Of a stretch of 64,000 bases of DNA, positions 56,334 to 64,000 are shown one piece after another. The notes under the pieces are model-generated. The model saw only the letters and a program-made list of their open reading frames with translations, searched no databases and had not been told where the DNA came from. A program made the translations under genes and the position numbers. Source of the stretch: Sphingosinicella sp. LHD-64 (GTDB lineage: Bacteria > Pseudomonadota > Alphaproteobacteria > Sphingomonadales > Sphingomonadaceae); contig NZ_JAVIFV010000004.1 of assembly GCF_031157375.1 (NCBI RefSeq), positions 1-64,000 of the forward strand, written 5' to 3'. Within the stretch, counting starts at the first letter, position 1, and every line of letters begins with the position of its first letter.

Positions 56334-58495
56334 AGGAAGCTGTAGGGATCGACGTCGACGGCGACGCGCACGCTGCGCGGGAAGGTCAGCGCGTCGAGCC
56401 AGGTGCGGATGATCTCCTGCACCGGCACGGCGCGGGCGGCGTGGACGAGCAGGCGGAGGCGGTGGCGGCCGCGCAGCATGGCGAGCGGCGCCGGCGCCGG
56501 GCCGAAGACCGCCATGTTGTCGTGACGCGGCGCGGTGCGGCCGATCAGCCGCGCGACCTCGGTCGCCTCGGCCTGGTCCTCCGACGATACGATGATCGCC
56601 GCCAGCCGGCCAAAGGGCGGCATGCCGGCCAGGCGCCGCGCCTCGGTCTCGGCGGCGTAGAAGCCTTCGGCGTCGCCGCCGATCAACGCCTGCATCACCG
56701 GGGCATTGGGATCGTGGGTCTGGACGAGGACGCGGCCGTGCTTGTCGCCGCGGCCGGCGCGGCCGGACACCTGCTGGATCTGCTGGAAGGTGCGCTCGGC
56801 GGCGCGCAGGTCCCCACCCGAGAGACCGAGGTCGGCGTCGACCACGCCGACCAGGGTGAGATTGGGGAAATGATAGCCCTTCGTCACCAGCTGGGTGCCG
56901 ATGACGATATCGATCTCGCCTGCTTCCATCCGGGCGACGAATTCGGCCGCCTTGGCCGGCGACCAGATCGTGTCGGAGGTGACGATCGCGGCGCGCGCGT
57001 CGGGGAAGAGCGTGGCGACTTCGTCGGCGATCCGCTCGACGCCGGGGCCGCAGGCGACGAGACTGTCCTCCTCCTTGCATTTCGGGCAGGCGTGCGGCGT
57101 CGGCATGATATGGCCGCAATGGTGGCAGGCGAGGCGCCGGGTGAAGCGGTGCTCGACCATCCAGGCGGTGCAGTTCGGGCACTGGAAGCGGTAGCCGCAA
57201 TGACGGCAGAGGGTGAGCGGGGCATAGCCGCGGCGATTGAGGAAGAGCAGGGACTGCTCCTCGGCGTCGAGATTCTCTTCCAGCGCCCGGACGAGCTCCG
57301 GTGCCAGCCAGCGGCCGCGATCCGGGGGGCTGGCGAGGAGGTCGACCGCGGCCATATCGGGCAGACGCGCGCCGCCATAGCGGTCGGGCAGCTTCAATTC
57401 GGTGTAGACGCCGGTCTCGGCCATGTGCCGCGTCTCGATCGCCGGCGTCGCCGAGGCGAGAACGATGGGGATCTCCTCCAGCTTGGCGCGCATCACCGCG
57501 ACGTCGCGGGCGTGATATTGGACGCCGTCCTCCTGCTTGAAGCTCGCCTCGTGCGCCTCGTCGACGACGATCAGGCCGAGATTCGCGTAGGGCAGGAACA
57601 GGGCGGAGCGGGCACCGACGACGACGCGGGCCTCGCCGCTCTGAATCGCCCGCCAGGCGCGGCGGCGCTGGGACTGGCGGAGGCCCGAATGCCAGGCGAC
57701 CGGTTCCGCGCCGAAGCGCGCGGCGAAGCGCTTCAGGAACGGCTCGGTGAGCGCGATCTCGGGGAGGAGGACGAGGGTCTGGCGGCTATGGCGCAAGGAC
57801 TCGGCGATCGCCTCGAAATAGACCTCGGTCTTGCCCGAGCCGGTGACGCCGTCGAGGAGGAAGGGAGCGAACCTACCCGCATCGACCGCTTCGTGAAGTC
57901 TTGCGGCGACATCCGTCTGCGCCGGCTCCAGCGCCGGCGGATCATGATCGGGATCGGGCACGGGATAGGGATCGTCGATCGCGACCTCGACCGCCTCGAT
58001 CGCGCCGGTCTTGACGAGGCCGCGGATCACGCCGTCGGAAACGCCGCCGATGATCGCGAGCTCGCGGACCAGCCCCATCCGGTCGCCGATCCGCTCCAGC
58101 GCCTGGGCGCGCTGCGGGGTCAGGCGGCCGGGGACGTGACCGGTGGCGCGATATTCCGTGATCGACCGCGCGCCGTCGAGCGCGCCCGAGGACGGGAGCG
58201 CCATGCGCAGCACGGACGCGATCGGCGAGAGATAATAGTCCGACGTCCATTCGATCAGGCGCCGGAGCGGTGCAGCCAGCGGCGGCAGGTCGTAGGCGTG
58301 AAGCAGCGGGCGCAGCCGATTGTCGCCGACCTCCTCGGTCGGCAGCCGCTCCGGCTCCCAGACGACGCCGATCAGCTGGCGTGGTCCGAGCGGCGCGACG
58401 ACGATCGAGCCCGGCGCGACCGTCATGCCCTGCGGCACGCGATAGTCGAGCGGGCCGAGCGCTGAGTTGAGGACGATGAGGCGGGCGCGGGACAT
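56330..58495 (-). CDS. priA: Primosomal protein N' (replication restart helicase)
   Basis: 721 residues from the ATG at 58495 (MSRARLIVLNSALGPLDYRVP); the frame continues upstream but the family starts here. The helicase part has Walker A GVTGSGKTEVY, DEAH box VVDEAHEASF and the aromatic loop KQEDGVQYHARDVAVMR. Eight zinc cysteines follow (CRHCGYRFQCPNC, then CHHCGH and CPKC). PriA reloads the replisome at stalled forks. It is divergent from fpr. Confidence 0.97.
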   Translation of the reverse strand: MSRARLIVLNSALGPLDYRVPQGMTVAPGSIVVAPLGPRQLIGVVWEPERLPTEEVGDNRLRPLLHAYDLPPLAAPLRRLIEWTSDYYLSPIASVLRMALPSSGALDGARSITEYRATGHVPGRLTPQRAQALERIGDRMGLVRELAIIGGVSDGVIRGLVKTGAIEAVEVAIDDPYPVPDPDHDPPALEPAQTDVAARLHEAVDAGRFAPFLLDGVTGSGKTEVYFEAIAESLRHSRQTLVLLPEIALTEPFLKRFAARFGAEPVAWHSGLRQSQRRRAWRAIQSGEARVVVGARSALFLPYANLGLIVVDEAHEASFKQEDGVQYHARDVAVMRAKLEEIPIVLASATPAIETRHMAETGVYTELKLPDRYGGARLPDMAAVDLLASPPDRGRWLAPELVRALEENLDAEEQSLLFLNRRGYAPLTLCRHCGYRFQCPNCTAWMVEHRFTRRLACHHCGHIMPTPHACPKCKEEDSLVACGPGVERIADEVATLFPDARAAIVTSDTIWSPAKAAEFVARMEAGEIDIVIGTQLVTKGYHFPNLTLVGVVDADLGLSGGDLRAAERTFQQIQQVSGRAGRGDKHGRVLVQTHDPNAPVMQALIGGDAEGFYAAETEARRLAGMPPFGRLAAIIVSSEDQAEATEVARLIGRTAPRHDNMAVFGPAPAPLAMLRGRHRLRLLVHAARAVPVQEIIRTWLDALTFPRSVRVAVDVDPYSFL

Positions 58496-58584
58496 GGATG
58501 CCCTAGATCGAGTCCCCGCGGCGAAAAGACAACGGTTCTTGCGATCCGGCATTGACGCGCGCGGTTCGCACTTATAATCGCTAC

Positions 58585-58603
58585 TGCGAATTAATCTCAA
58601 TAA
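58585..58603. promoter_or_regulatory. Fur-like box upstream of fpr
   Basis: TGCGAATTAATCTCAATAA resembles the TGCGAATnATTCTCA-type iron box seen in front of iron-regulated genes in sphingomonads and relatives. It ends about ten bases before the fpr start region. Recognition is by memory and imperfect. Confidence 0.4.
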
Positions 58604-58613
58604 GAGGCTTGTG

Positions 58614-59423
58614 ATGAGCAACCGCAACGCGATTCCGCTCGCGCCCTCGGCCGCGCTGACTGCGGAGGAGGTGCTGTCGGTCCACCATTGGAACCAGCAC
58701 CTGTTCAGTTTCTCGATCACCCGGCCGCGGAGCTTCCGCTTCCGGTCGGGCGAGTTCGTGATGATCGGATTGCCGGCGGACGGCAAGCCGCTGCTCCGCG
58801 CCTATTCGATCGCCAGCCCGGCCTGGTCCGAGACGCTCGATTTCCTGTCGATCAAGGTGCCGGACGGTCCGCTCACCTCGCGGCTCCAGCAGATCGGGCC
58901 CGGCGACCACATCTTCCTCGGCCGCAAGCCGACCGGCACCTTGGTCACCGATGCGCTGCGCCCGGGACGCCGCCTGTTCCTGCTCGCCACCGGCACCGGC
59001 CTCGCGCCGTTCCTGAGCCTGATCCGGGATCCCGACGTGTACGAGCGCTTCGCCGAGGTGGTCGTCGTCCATTGCGTGCGGCAGGTGAGCGATCTCGCCT
59101 GGCGCACCGAGCTCGAGGCGCTGCTCGCCGCCGACCCGCTGGTGCGCGACCAGGCGCTGGTCCAGCTCGATTATGTGCCGACCGTCACCCGCGAGCCGTT
59201 CCGGACCACCGGCCGGATCGACGCGCTGCACGACAGCGGTGCGCTGTTCACGCCGCGCGTCACCGGCCCCCGCCACTTCGATCCGGCAGGCGACCGGGTG
59301 ATGCTGTGCGGCAGCATGACGATGATCCGCGACTTCGCGGCGAAGCTCGACGCGATGGGTTTCGTCGAGGGCTCCAACGCCCAGCCCGGCGACTATGTGA
59401 TCGAGCGCGCCTTCGTTTCCTAG
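58614..59423 (+). CDS. fpr: Ferredoxin-NADP reductase
   Basis: 269 residues from the ATG at 58614; a GTG three bases earlier is possible. FAD-binding motif LLRAYSIASPAW near residue 63, ending in TGTGLAPFLSLIRD (NADP site, near 125), CGSMTMIRDF and a C-terminal ERAFVS, which matches bacterial Fpr with a short tail. It exchanges electrons between NADPH and ferredoxin/flavodoxin, helping Fe-S and oxidative stress responses. A Fur-like box lies upstream. Confidence 0.94.
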   Translation: MSNRNAIPLAPSAALTAEEVLSVHHWNQHLFSFSITRPRSFRFRSGEFVMIGLPADGKPLLRAYSIASPAWSETLDFLSIKVPDGPLTSRLQQIGPGDHIFLGRKPTGTLVTDALRPGRRLFLLATGTGLAPFLSLIRDPDVYERFAEVVVVHCVRQVSDLAWRTELEALLAADPLVRDQALVQLDYVPTVTREPFRTTGRIDALHDSGALFTPRVTGPRHFDPAGDRVMLCGSMTMIRDFAAKLDAMGFVEGSNAQPGDYVIERAFVS

Positions 59424-59491
59424 AGAAGGCCGGGACGTCGGGCCATTTCCGCGGCCTCTTCGGCAGCCCGCTTGCCTACCGTCGATGACAA

Positions 59492-59513
59492 GTGTATTAT
59501 TCATACAATACAC
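59492..59513. promoter_or_regulatory. Palindromic operator-like site before membrane protein gene
   Basis: GTGTATT-N8-AATACAC, perfect 7-bp arms. It ends just before an ATG at 59514 and 13 bases before the preferred start at 59526, so a bound protein would block transcription or translation. The TGTAT...ATACA form is typical of GntR/YtrA-type operators; no regulator gene of that kind is adjacent. Confidence 0.5.
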
Positions 59514-59525
59514 ATGGAGTCGGCC

Positions 59526-60182
59526 ATGAGCTATCGCACCGCGCGGCGCGTCCACGTCCTCCTGATGAGCTGGCTCACGCTCGGCTTCGTCCTCGGCTGG
59601 CTGCCGCTCGTCCGCAGCGTCATGGACGGGCCGAGCTATCAATGGGGCACGACCTTCTTCGGTCTCGGCTTCGGCGGCGCCGGACTAAGCGGGGATTTCT
59701 GGTTTGCCGCGCTGATGGCGGCGCTCGGCGTCGCCTTCCTCTGTATCGGCTGGCGCCGGCCCAACGGACCGTTCCGGATCGTGCTGGTCGCCTGGCTGGC
59801 GCTGATGCTCGCCGACACGCTCTACAGTGTCGTGACCGCGCCGGAGAGCTACCGCTTCCAGGGCGATACGCTCGGCATCGACATCTCGCTCGCCGTCGCC
59901 GTGCCGGCCCTCAAGGCGGTGGCGCTCGGGCTCGCCCTCTGGTGGTTCCAATGGGCGCCCGCGCTGCCGGTGCCGCCGCTCGGCCGCGCCAATTTCACGC
60001 TGATGGCGATGGCCGCGGCGCTCCTCCCCGTCCAGTTCGCGTTGCTGAGCCGCGGTCAGGGGCAGGAAGCGGCGGACGTGGTCGGCGTGCTGCTGACCAT
60101 GACGGGCTGGGCCCTGTTCAGCGCCGGCCTGGGTCTCTGGCGCAACCCCGGGCCGGCGCCGAGACCGATCCAGGCGATCTAG
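59526..60182 (+). CDS. Membrane protein of unknown function
   Basis: 218 residues from the ATG at 59526, with GGAG eight bases upstream; an ATG at 59514 is alternative. Six hydrophobic helices are visible (LLMSWLTLGFVLGWLPL, FWFAALMAALGVAFLCIG, IVLVAWLALMLADTLYSVV, and others). No family is recognised. An operator-like palindrome abuts its 5' end. Its stop is 16 bases from the convergent peptidase. Confidence 0.7.
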   Translation: MSYRTARRVHVLLMSWLTLGFVLGWLPLVRSVMDGPSYQWGTTFFGLGFGGAGLSGDFWFAALMAALGVAFLCIGWRRPNGPFRIVLVAWLALMLADTLYSVVTAPESYRFQGDTLGIDISLAVAVPALKAVALGLALWWFQWAPALPVPPLGRANFTLMAMAAALLPVQFALLSRGQGQEAADVVGVLLTMTGWALFSAGLGLWRNPGPAPRPIQAI

Positions 60183-60197
60183 GGTCCAGACCCTGGC

Positions 60198-61640
60198 TCA
60201 TTCCGCCGTCATGATGCCGGCGATGGTGACGATCCCGTTCATCAGGCTGTCGATGCGGACATTCTCGTCCTCGGCATGCTGGTTGTTGTCGTGGTTCCAC
60301 AGCGCCACGGTCACGCTCGGCGCGCCGAGCTCCTGCCGGATGAGATAGAGCGGGAGGCTGCCGCCGAGGCTCGGCAGCAGCACGAAGGGGCCGTTGGCGC
60401 GCATTGCCCGGGACAGCGACTGGGCGAGCGGGTGATCGAGCGGGGTGCGTTCGGCCGGATAGCCGGGCTCGCGCGTCACCGTCGCGATGCGGGGGAAGCG
60501 GCGGCGTTCCGCGATGGTCGGCGCGCGGTCGAGCACCTCATAGCCCTGGGCGCGGATATGATCGACGACGCGCTGGACCTGCCGGTCCGGCGTGTTGCCC
60601 AGGACGAGGCGCAGGTCGAGCGCGGCGGTGGCCTGGGTCGGGATGACGTTGCGCCCGTTGGCGCCGACATCGGCGCTGCGCATGCCGTTGATGTTGAGCG
60701 AGGGCCGGTTGATGAGCTCGGTCAGCGTCGCGCCGTCGCCCTCGGTCCAGCCGAGGCCGAGCTCGTTTCGCAGCGACGCATCCGGCGCCGGGACCGCGGC
60801 GATCGCCGCGCGCTCGGCATCGGTCAGCGGGATCACGTCGTCGTAGAAGCCGGAAATCGTGACCCGGCCGGTCTCGTCCTTCATCGAGGCGAGCAGCTCG
60901 GCGAGCATCAATGCCGGATTGGGTGCCCAGTTGCCGTAATGGCCGCTGTGGAGCGGCCGGGCGGGGCCGTGGACCGTCACCTCCATGTTGACGTCGCCGC
61001 GCACGCCCAGGGTGAGCTGCGGCGGGCCGGACTGATGGGCGGGGCCGTCGACGATCACCCAGCCGTCCGAGGCGAGCGTCTCGCGATGACGGCGGAGCAG
61101 GGCGGCGAGATGGGGCGAGCCCGCCTCCTCCTCGCCCTCGAACACGATCTTGAGGTTGAAGGCGGGCCGGCGGTTCTCGGCGCGCAGCGCATCGACGGCG
61201 GCGAGGATCGCCATCACCCCGGCCTTGTCGTCCGATGCGCTGCGGGCGTAGATGCGGGCCTCGCGTCCTTCGCCGACCAGGCGGGGTTCGAACGGCGGGG
61301 TGACGGTCCAGTCCTCGGGCGTGACCGGCTGGCCGTCATAATGGGCGTAGAGGATGTAGGTGCGCGTCGCGCCGGGGACGCGCCATTCCCCGTAGATGAG
61401 CGGTGGGGCGGTGCCGTCCTCGCTTTCCAGGAGCCGTGGCGCGAGATCCCGGCGCGCCATCATCGCGACGATATGATCGGCGTTGCGGCGGATGTCCGCG
61501 CGGTTCGCCGCGACGTTGGGGATGGCGAGCAGCGGGAGATACTCGTCGAGGATCTGTTGACGGTGCCCGTCCACCCACTCGCGCGGCGCCGCCGCCGCGC
61601 CCGTCGCCAGGAAAAGCAAAAGGAGAACGAACCACCGCAT
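60198..61640 (-). CDS. M20-family metallopeptidase, exported
   Basis: 480 residues. Signal peptide [17 protein letters not shown]. Metal-binding groups of the M20 family are in order: YAHYDGQPV (His-ligand), [10 protein letters not shown] (bridging Asp), FEGEEEAGS (catalytic and ligand Glu) and a final [14 protein letters not shown] (His). A lid domain of about 120 residues lies between. Similar proteins are periplasmic dipeptidases or carboxypeptidases. Confidence 0.9.
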   Translation of the reverse strand: MRWFVLLLLFLATGAAAAPREWVDGHRQQILDEYLPLLAIPNVAANRADIRRNADHIVAMMARRDLAPRLLESEDGTAPPLIYGEWRVPGATRTYILYAHYDGQPVTPEDWTVTPPFEPRLVGEGREARIYARSASDDKAGVMAILAAVDALRAENRRPAFNLKIVFEGEEEAGSPHLAALLRRHRETLASDGWVIVDGPAHQSGPPQLTLGVRGDVNMEVTVHGPARPLHSGHYGNWAPNPALMLAELLASMKDETGRVTISGFYDDVIPLTDAERAAIAAVPAPDASLRNELGLGWTEGDGATLTELINRPSLNINGMRSADVGANGRNVIPTQATAALDLRLVLGNTPDRQVQRVVDHIRAQGYEVLDRAPTIAERRRFPRIATVTREPGYPAERTPLDHPLAQSLSRAMRANGPFVLLPSLGGSLPLYLIRQELGAPSVTVALWNHDNNQHAEDENVRIDSLMNGIVTIAGIMTAE

Positions 61641-61752
61641 CCGGGGTGGCTCTCACGCCCGATGCCAAAGGTCAATCGGGCCGCACGCCGCCTGCTTTTG
61701 CTTGCCGGCTTCCCGATCGGGTCACGGACCTGGCGCCGATAGGGCTGGAGTC

Positions 61753-61781
61753 CTTGACTTTTGCGGCCCGATCCGCTCTAG
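61753..61781 (+). promoter_or_regulatory. Putative rplQ promoter
   Basis: CTTGAC (61753-61758), 17 bases, CTCTAG (61776-61781), about 120 bases before rplQ. It resembles the CTTGAC-N17-CTATAT type reported for alphaproteobacterial housekeeping genes. Confidence 0.5.
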
Positions 61782-61899
61782 GCGCAGCGCGCGGCGGGGC
61801 AGAAGCTCCGCCTTTGCTTTTGGGGTCTGGGCCGTCCCCCGTTCGATGGCCTGGCCGGAGCTACCTCACACGGGCCCCGGACGAACGAAGGAAGAAGAC

Positions 61900-62325
61900 A
61901 TGCGCCATCGCGTCGGCGGCCGCAAGCTCGGCCGCACCGGTTCCCACCGTATCGCCATGTTCCGCAACATGGCTGCCGCGCTCATCAAGCACGAGCAGAT
62001 CACGACCACGCTCCCGAAGGCGAAGGAGCTGCGTCCCTATGTCGAGAAGCTGATCACGCTGGCCAAGAAGGGCGGTCTTTCCAACCGCCGTCTCGCCCAC
62101 GCCCGGCTGCTCGACGACGCCCAGCTGGTGAAGCTGTTCGATGTGCTGGCGACGCGCTACGCCGACCGCAACGGCGGCTACACCCGCGTGCTGAAGGCCG
62201 GCCTTCGCGCCTCGGACGCGGCGCCGATGGCGATCATCGAGCTGGTCGACCGCGATCCCGACGCCAAGGGCCAGGATTCGGGCCCGGTGATGGGCGCCGA
62301 CGAGGACGCGCTGCAGGCCGCCTAA
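61900..62325 (+). CDS. rplQ: 50S ribosomal protein L17
   Basis: 141 residues from the ATG at 61900 (GAAGGAAGAAGAC upstream). The conserved N-terminus [20 protein letters not shown] is unmistakable, with [24 protein letters not shown] later. In most bacteria rplQ follows rpoA; here rpoA is not adjacent, since an oppositely oriented peptidase occupies the upstream side. Confidence 0.98.
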   Translation: MRHRVGGRKLGRTGSHRIAMFRNMAAALIKHEQITTTLPKAKELRPYVEKLITLAKKGGLSNRRLAHARLLDDAQLVKLFDVLATRYADRNGGYTRVLKAGLRASDAAPMAIIELVDRDPDAKGQDSGPVMGADEDALQAA

Positions 62326-62330
62326 ATCGT

Positions 62331-62395
62331 CCGAAAGTGGTACTTTCGGCCGGATAGACAGATTAAGAGGAAGGGTCGCTGCGGCGGCCCTTTTT
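62331..62395 (+). terminator. Terminator region of rplQ (two hairpins)
   Basis: CCGAAAGT-GGT-ACTTTCGG is a perfect 8-bp stem at 62331-62349. A second hairpin, GGGTCGC-TGCG-GCGGCCC (one mismatch), at 62373-62390 is followed by TTTTTC and is a normal Rho-independent terminator. Confidence 0.8.
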
Positions 62396-62411
62396 CGTTG
62401 GGGGATATGAC

Positions 62412-62591
62412 ATGGCGGAGCGGTTCGAGCGGCACAGGCAGCCCTGGACTCAGGACGAGATCCAGAAGCTGCATCTGCTTGCCGGGAAGGGCATGGCGCT
62501 GAAGGCCATTTCCAGGGCGATGACCCGCAGCGAGGAATCGATCAGGGATCGCGCCAAGGCGGACGGGCTCAAGATCTCGAAGCTGCGCTGA
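62412..62591 (+). CDS. Small SANT/Myb-like protein (59 aa)
   Basis: 59 residues, MAERFERHRQPWTQDE to KISKLR. PWTQDEIQKLHLLAGKGMAL... with ISRAMTRSEESIRDRA is the helix pattern of SANT/Myb-like DNA-binding proteins found as small genes in alphaproteobacteria (first conserved Trp present; others replaced). It lies after the rplQ terminator. The role is unknown, probably DNA binding. Confidence 0.65.
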   Translation: MAERFERHRQPWTQDEIQKLHLLAGKGMALKAISRAMTRSEESIRDRAKADGLKISKLR

Positions 62592-62594
62592 AGC

Positions 62595-62804
62595 TTAGGC
62601 GTCGGGCTCCCAGACGAGCAGGTCGCCGGGCTGGCAGTCGAGATACTGGCAGATTTTCTCCAGCGTCTCGAAACGGATGCCCTTGACCCGGCCGGACTTG
62701 AGCAGGCTCAGGTTGGTCTCGGTGATGCCGACATAAGCGGCGAGATCCTTCGACCGCGCTTTCCGGAGCGCCAGCATGACATCGAGGCGGACGGTGATCG
62801 CCAT
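62595..62804 (-). CDS. Small HTH (Cro/C1, YozG-like) regulator
   Basis: 69 residues from the ATG at 62804 (MAITVRLDVMLALRKARSKDLAAYVG). The helix-turn-helix is DLAAYVGITETNLSLLKSGRVKGIRFETLEK, and it ends CQYLDCQPGDLLVWEPDA, the usual tail of small XRE regulators. It is paired with a DUF2975 membrane gene eight bases upstream, an arrangement seen in many bacteria. Confidence 0.9.
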   Translation of the reverse strand: MAITVRLDVMLALRKARSKDLAAYVGITETNLSLLKSGRVKGIRFETLEKICQYLDCQPGDLLVWEPDA

Positions 62805-62812
62805 GGCGCGCC

Positions 62813-63301
62813 TCAGACGATCTGGCTGGCGTCGTCGGCGACGCGCTGGGCCTCGTCGAGCAGCTTCGCGACGAAGAACAGGAGGCCGGTGACGAACAGC
62901 ATCAGCGCGTCGCCGCCGCTGACCGCGAGAACGAGCCGGCGCCCGCCGAAGGCGAGGTCGAGCAGCGGCGCGAGCAGGATCGAGGCGAGCACGGCAAGGA
63001 AGAGGAAGAGGGCGAAGCCGCGGAGCGGCGCGGCCGCGAACGAGGCGCCGGCTTCGACCTGGCGCAGCATCCGCACGAGCTGGAGCAGAGCGGCGGCGAG
63101 CAGGATGCCGACCGCCAGCAGCGACAGCGCGGCCGGCCACGGTGTCAGACCTTCGGTCTCGATTCGCAGAACGCCGAGGCCATCGGCGCGGCCGGCAGCC
63201 AGAGCCCCTGCCGCCGCGATGCTGCCCCCGATAACGAGGGCGATTCCAGCCTGCGTCACATAGCGCAGGCGGCGGGCAGCCAGACGGATGTCATTCGTCA
63301 T
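62813..63301 (-). CDS. DUF2975 family membrane protein
   Basis: 162 residues with four hydrophobic helices (about 15-35, 55-78, 92-112 and 128-145) and a loop after helix 2 (LRQVEAGASFAAAPLRGF) that matches the DUF2975 pattern. These are often encoded next to a small XRE regulator, as here. Function unknown; the regulator may sense its membrane partner. Confidence 0.82.
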   Translation of the reverse strand: MTNDIRLAARRLRYVTQAGIALVIGGSIAAAGALAAGRADGLGVLRIETEGLTPWPAALSLLAVGILLAAALLQLVRMLRQVEAGASFAAAPLRGFALFLFLAVLASILLAPLLDLAFGGRRLVLAVSGGDALMLFVTGLLFFVAKLLDEAQRVADDASQIV

Positions 63302-63405
63302 TTGACAACCTTTTCTTATCGTAATACGATAATTTATATTCGCTTGACGAGGCTAGCGTTTCGCGCGGCCCCGGGCAAGCGTCTTGACGAGAGAAAGGAA
63401 CGGGA

Positions 63406-64000
63406 ATGGCCCGATGTGTGCGTATTGGGATGGTCTTGCTGGGCGCGCTTGCGCTCGCCGACGTGGCGCGGGCGCAGAATGCGGCCGCGCTGGATGACCT
63501 GTTCGAAGCGGCCGACCGGGGCGAGATCGCGGCGGTCGCCGCAGCGGCCCGGACCGCGCCGGACGACGACGTGCGGACGCTGCTCGCGGCACGGCTGGCG
63601 GCGGCGCGGGACGATCTTGGCCCGGCCCGCCCGGACGCGCTGCGACGGCTCGCCGCCGAGGGGAACGATCCGGCGTTGCGGCGGGCGGCGCTGTCGGTGC
63701 TCAGCACCGACGCTTTCGCCCGCGGCGACTATGCCGAGGCCGAGCGCGTCACGCTTCTGCTCGAGCCGCTGGTCGCCGCGACCGGCGACACCGAGGAGCT
63801 GGCCGAGCTGCAGCGGCTGCGCGGCGTCGCCGCCCTGTTGGCCGGGCAGCCGGCGACGCGGGTCGAGGGGACGATCGCCGCCGGCAGCGCGGCGGCGCGC
63901 TACGACCGGGTCGGCCTGCCGCGCATCGACCTGGCGGTGAACGGCCAGACGCAGGAAGCCGTGTTCGACACCGGTGCGGCGCTGTCGGTCCTGTCGGCGG
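63406..64000 (+). CDS. Retropepsin-like aspartic protease domain protein (5' part)
   Basis: Open from the ATG at 63406 to the right edge (198 codons). Signal peptide MARCVRIGMVLLGALALADVARA. After an Ala/Arg-rich helical region, about residue 175 onward reads RIDLAVNGQTQEAVFDTGAALSVLS, a retropepsin-like beta strand with the catalytic D-T-G. The rest of the protease lies beyond the window. Alternative start at the second Met (residue 9) is possible. Probably a periplasmic peptidase of the single-domain kind. Confidence 0.75.
   Translation, partial: MARCVRIGMVLLGALALADVARAQNAAALDDLFEAADRGEIAAVAAAARTAPDDDVRTLLAARLAAARDDLGPARPDALRRLAAEGNDPALRRAALSVLSTDAFARGDYAEAERVTLLLEPLVAATGDTEELAELQRLRGVAALLAGQPATRVEGTIAAGSAAARYDRVGLPRIDLAVNGQTQEAVFDTGAALSVLSA

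Overview
The window looks like chromosomal DNA of a GC-rich alphaproteobacterium, most probably a sphingomonad (Sphingomonadales). The evidence is the set of protein families (short PhaC-like synthase next to phaA and phaR, a very short ATP synthase epsilon subunit, DUF3617, HspQ, Obg-type r-protein neighbourhood), intergenic repeats of the CCCTTCGACGTCGCTCAGGACAG type, and housekeeping promoters of the form CTTGnn-N17/18-CTAnnn. The assignment rests on recognising families by eye; no search was run. No intergenic gap is longer than about 300 bases.

Layout. 1-6.7 kb: the 5' part of an RTX-type calcium-binding repeat protein (runs off the left edge), an orphan PycTM-like membrane protein, an NAD-binding epimerase coupled to obgE, a TetR regulator divergent from a PF10118-type metal-dependent hydrolase, and a GNAT acetyltransferase. 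6.8-10.6 kb: rpmA-rplU with a clear terminator, hspQ, tRNA-Ser(CGA), and a degenerate-GGDEF/EAL protein. 10.7-19.3 kb: the accessory highlight, a secreted Rhs/YD-repeat locus. It has a 71-residue secreted YD-repeat peptide, a 1379-residue Rhs protein with its own C-terminal tip and a 52-residue two-helix candidate immunity protein, and then three displaced tip cassettes that each begin with a fragment of the Rhs core. Every cassette ends in the same 10-bp perfect hairpin (GGAGCCGGCG-N5-CGCCGGCTCC). 19.4-31.9 kb: nadK, tRNA-Asn(GTT), two tandem class A penicillin-binding proteins, a DAO-family oxidoreductase, wecB, a CysQ-like phosphatase, a hypoxanthine/uracil-DNA glycosylase, a Tat-exported DUF885 protein, a CsaA-like protein and an ABA4-like membrane gene pair divergent from a TetR regulator.

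32.5-42.6 kb: an MHS-family transporter, alanine racemase, the PHA genes phaA / phaC-like / phaR, an exported methyltransferase, an orphan cpaF ATPase, a DMT exporter and a LysE-family exporter that lacks a normal start codon and lies behind an AT-rich palindrome. 42.6-49.0 kb: the F1 ATP synthase operon on the minus strand, atpH-atpA-atpG-atpD-atpC. It is interleaved at near-zero spacing with three unrelated genes (a LysE exporter and two exported hypothetical proteins). 49.1-64.0 kb: exported hypothetical proteins, ada, a membrane-tethered S1 protease, an esterase, a DUF2268-like peptidase, priA divergent from fpr, an M20 peptidase, rplQ, a SANT-like small protein, a DUF2975/HTH pair and the start of a retropepsin-like protein.

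Most of the window is ordinary core chromosome. The part most likely to hold something under-described is the hairpin-punctuated Rhs tip/immunity array. Next come the interleaved ATP synthase operon, the SD-sequestering palindrome at 5232-5251, the CTG-started LysE gene with its palindromic box, and the overlapping phaR/phaC starts.
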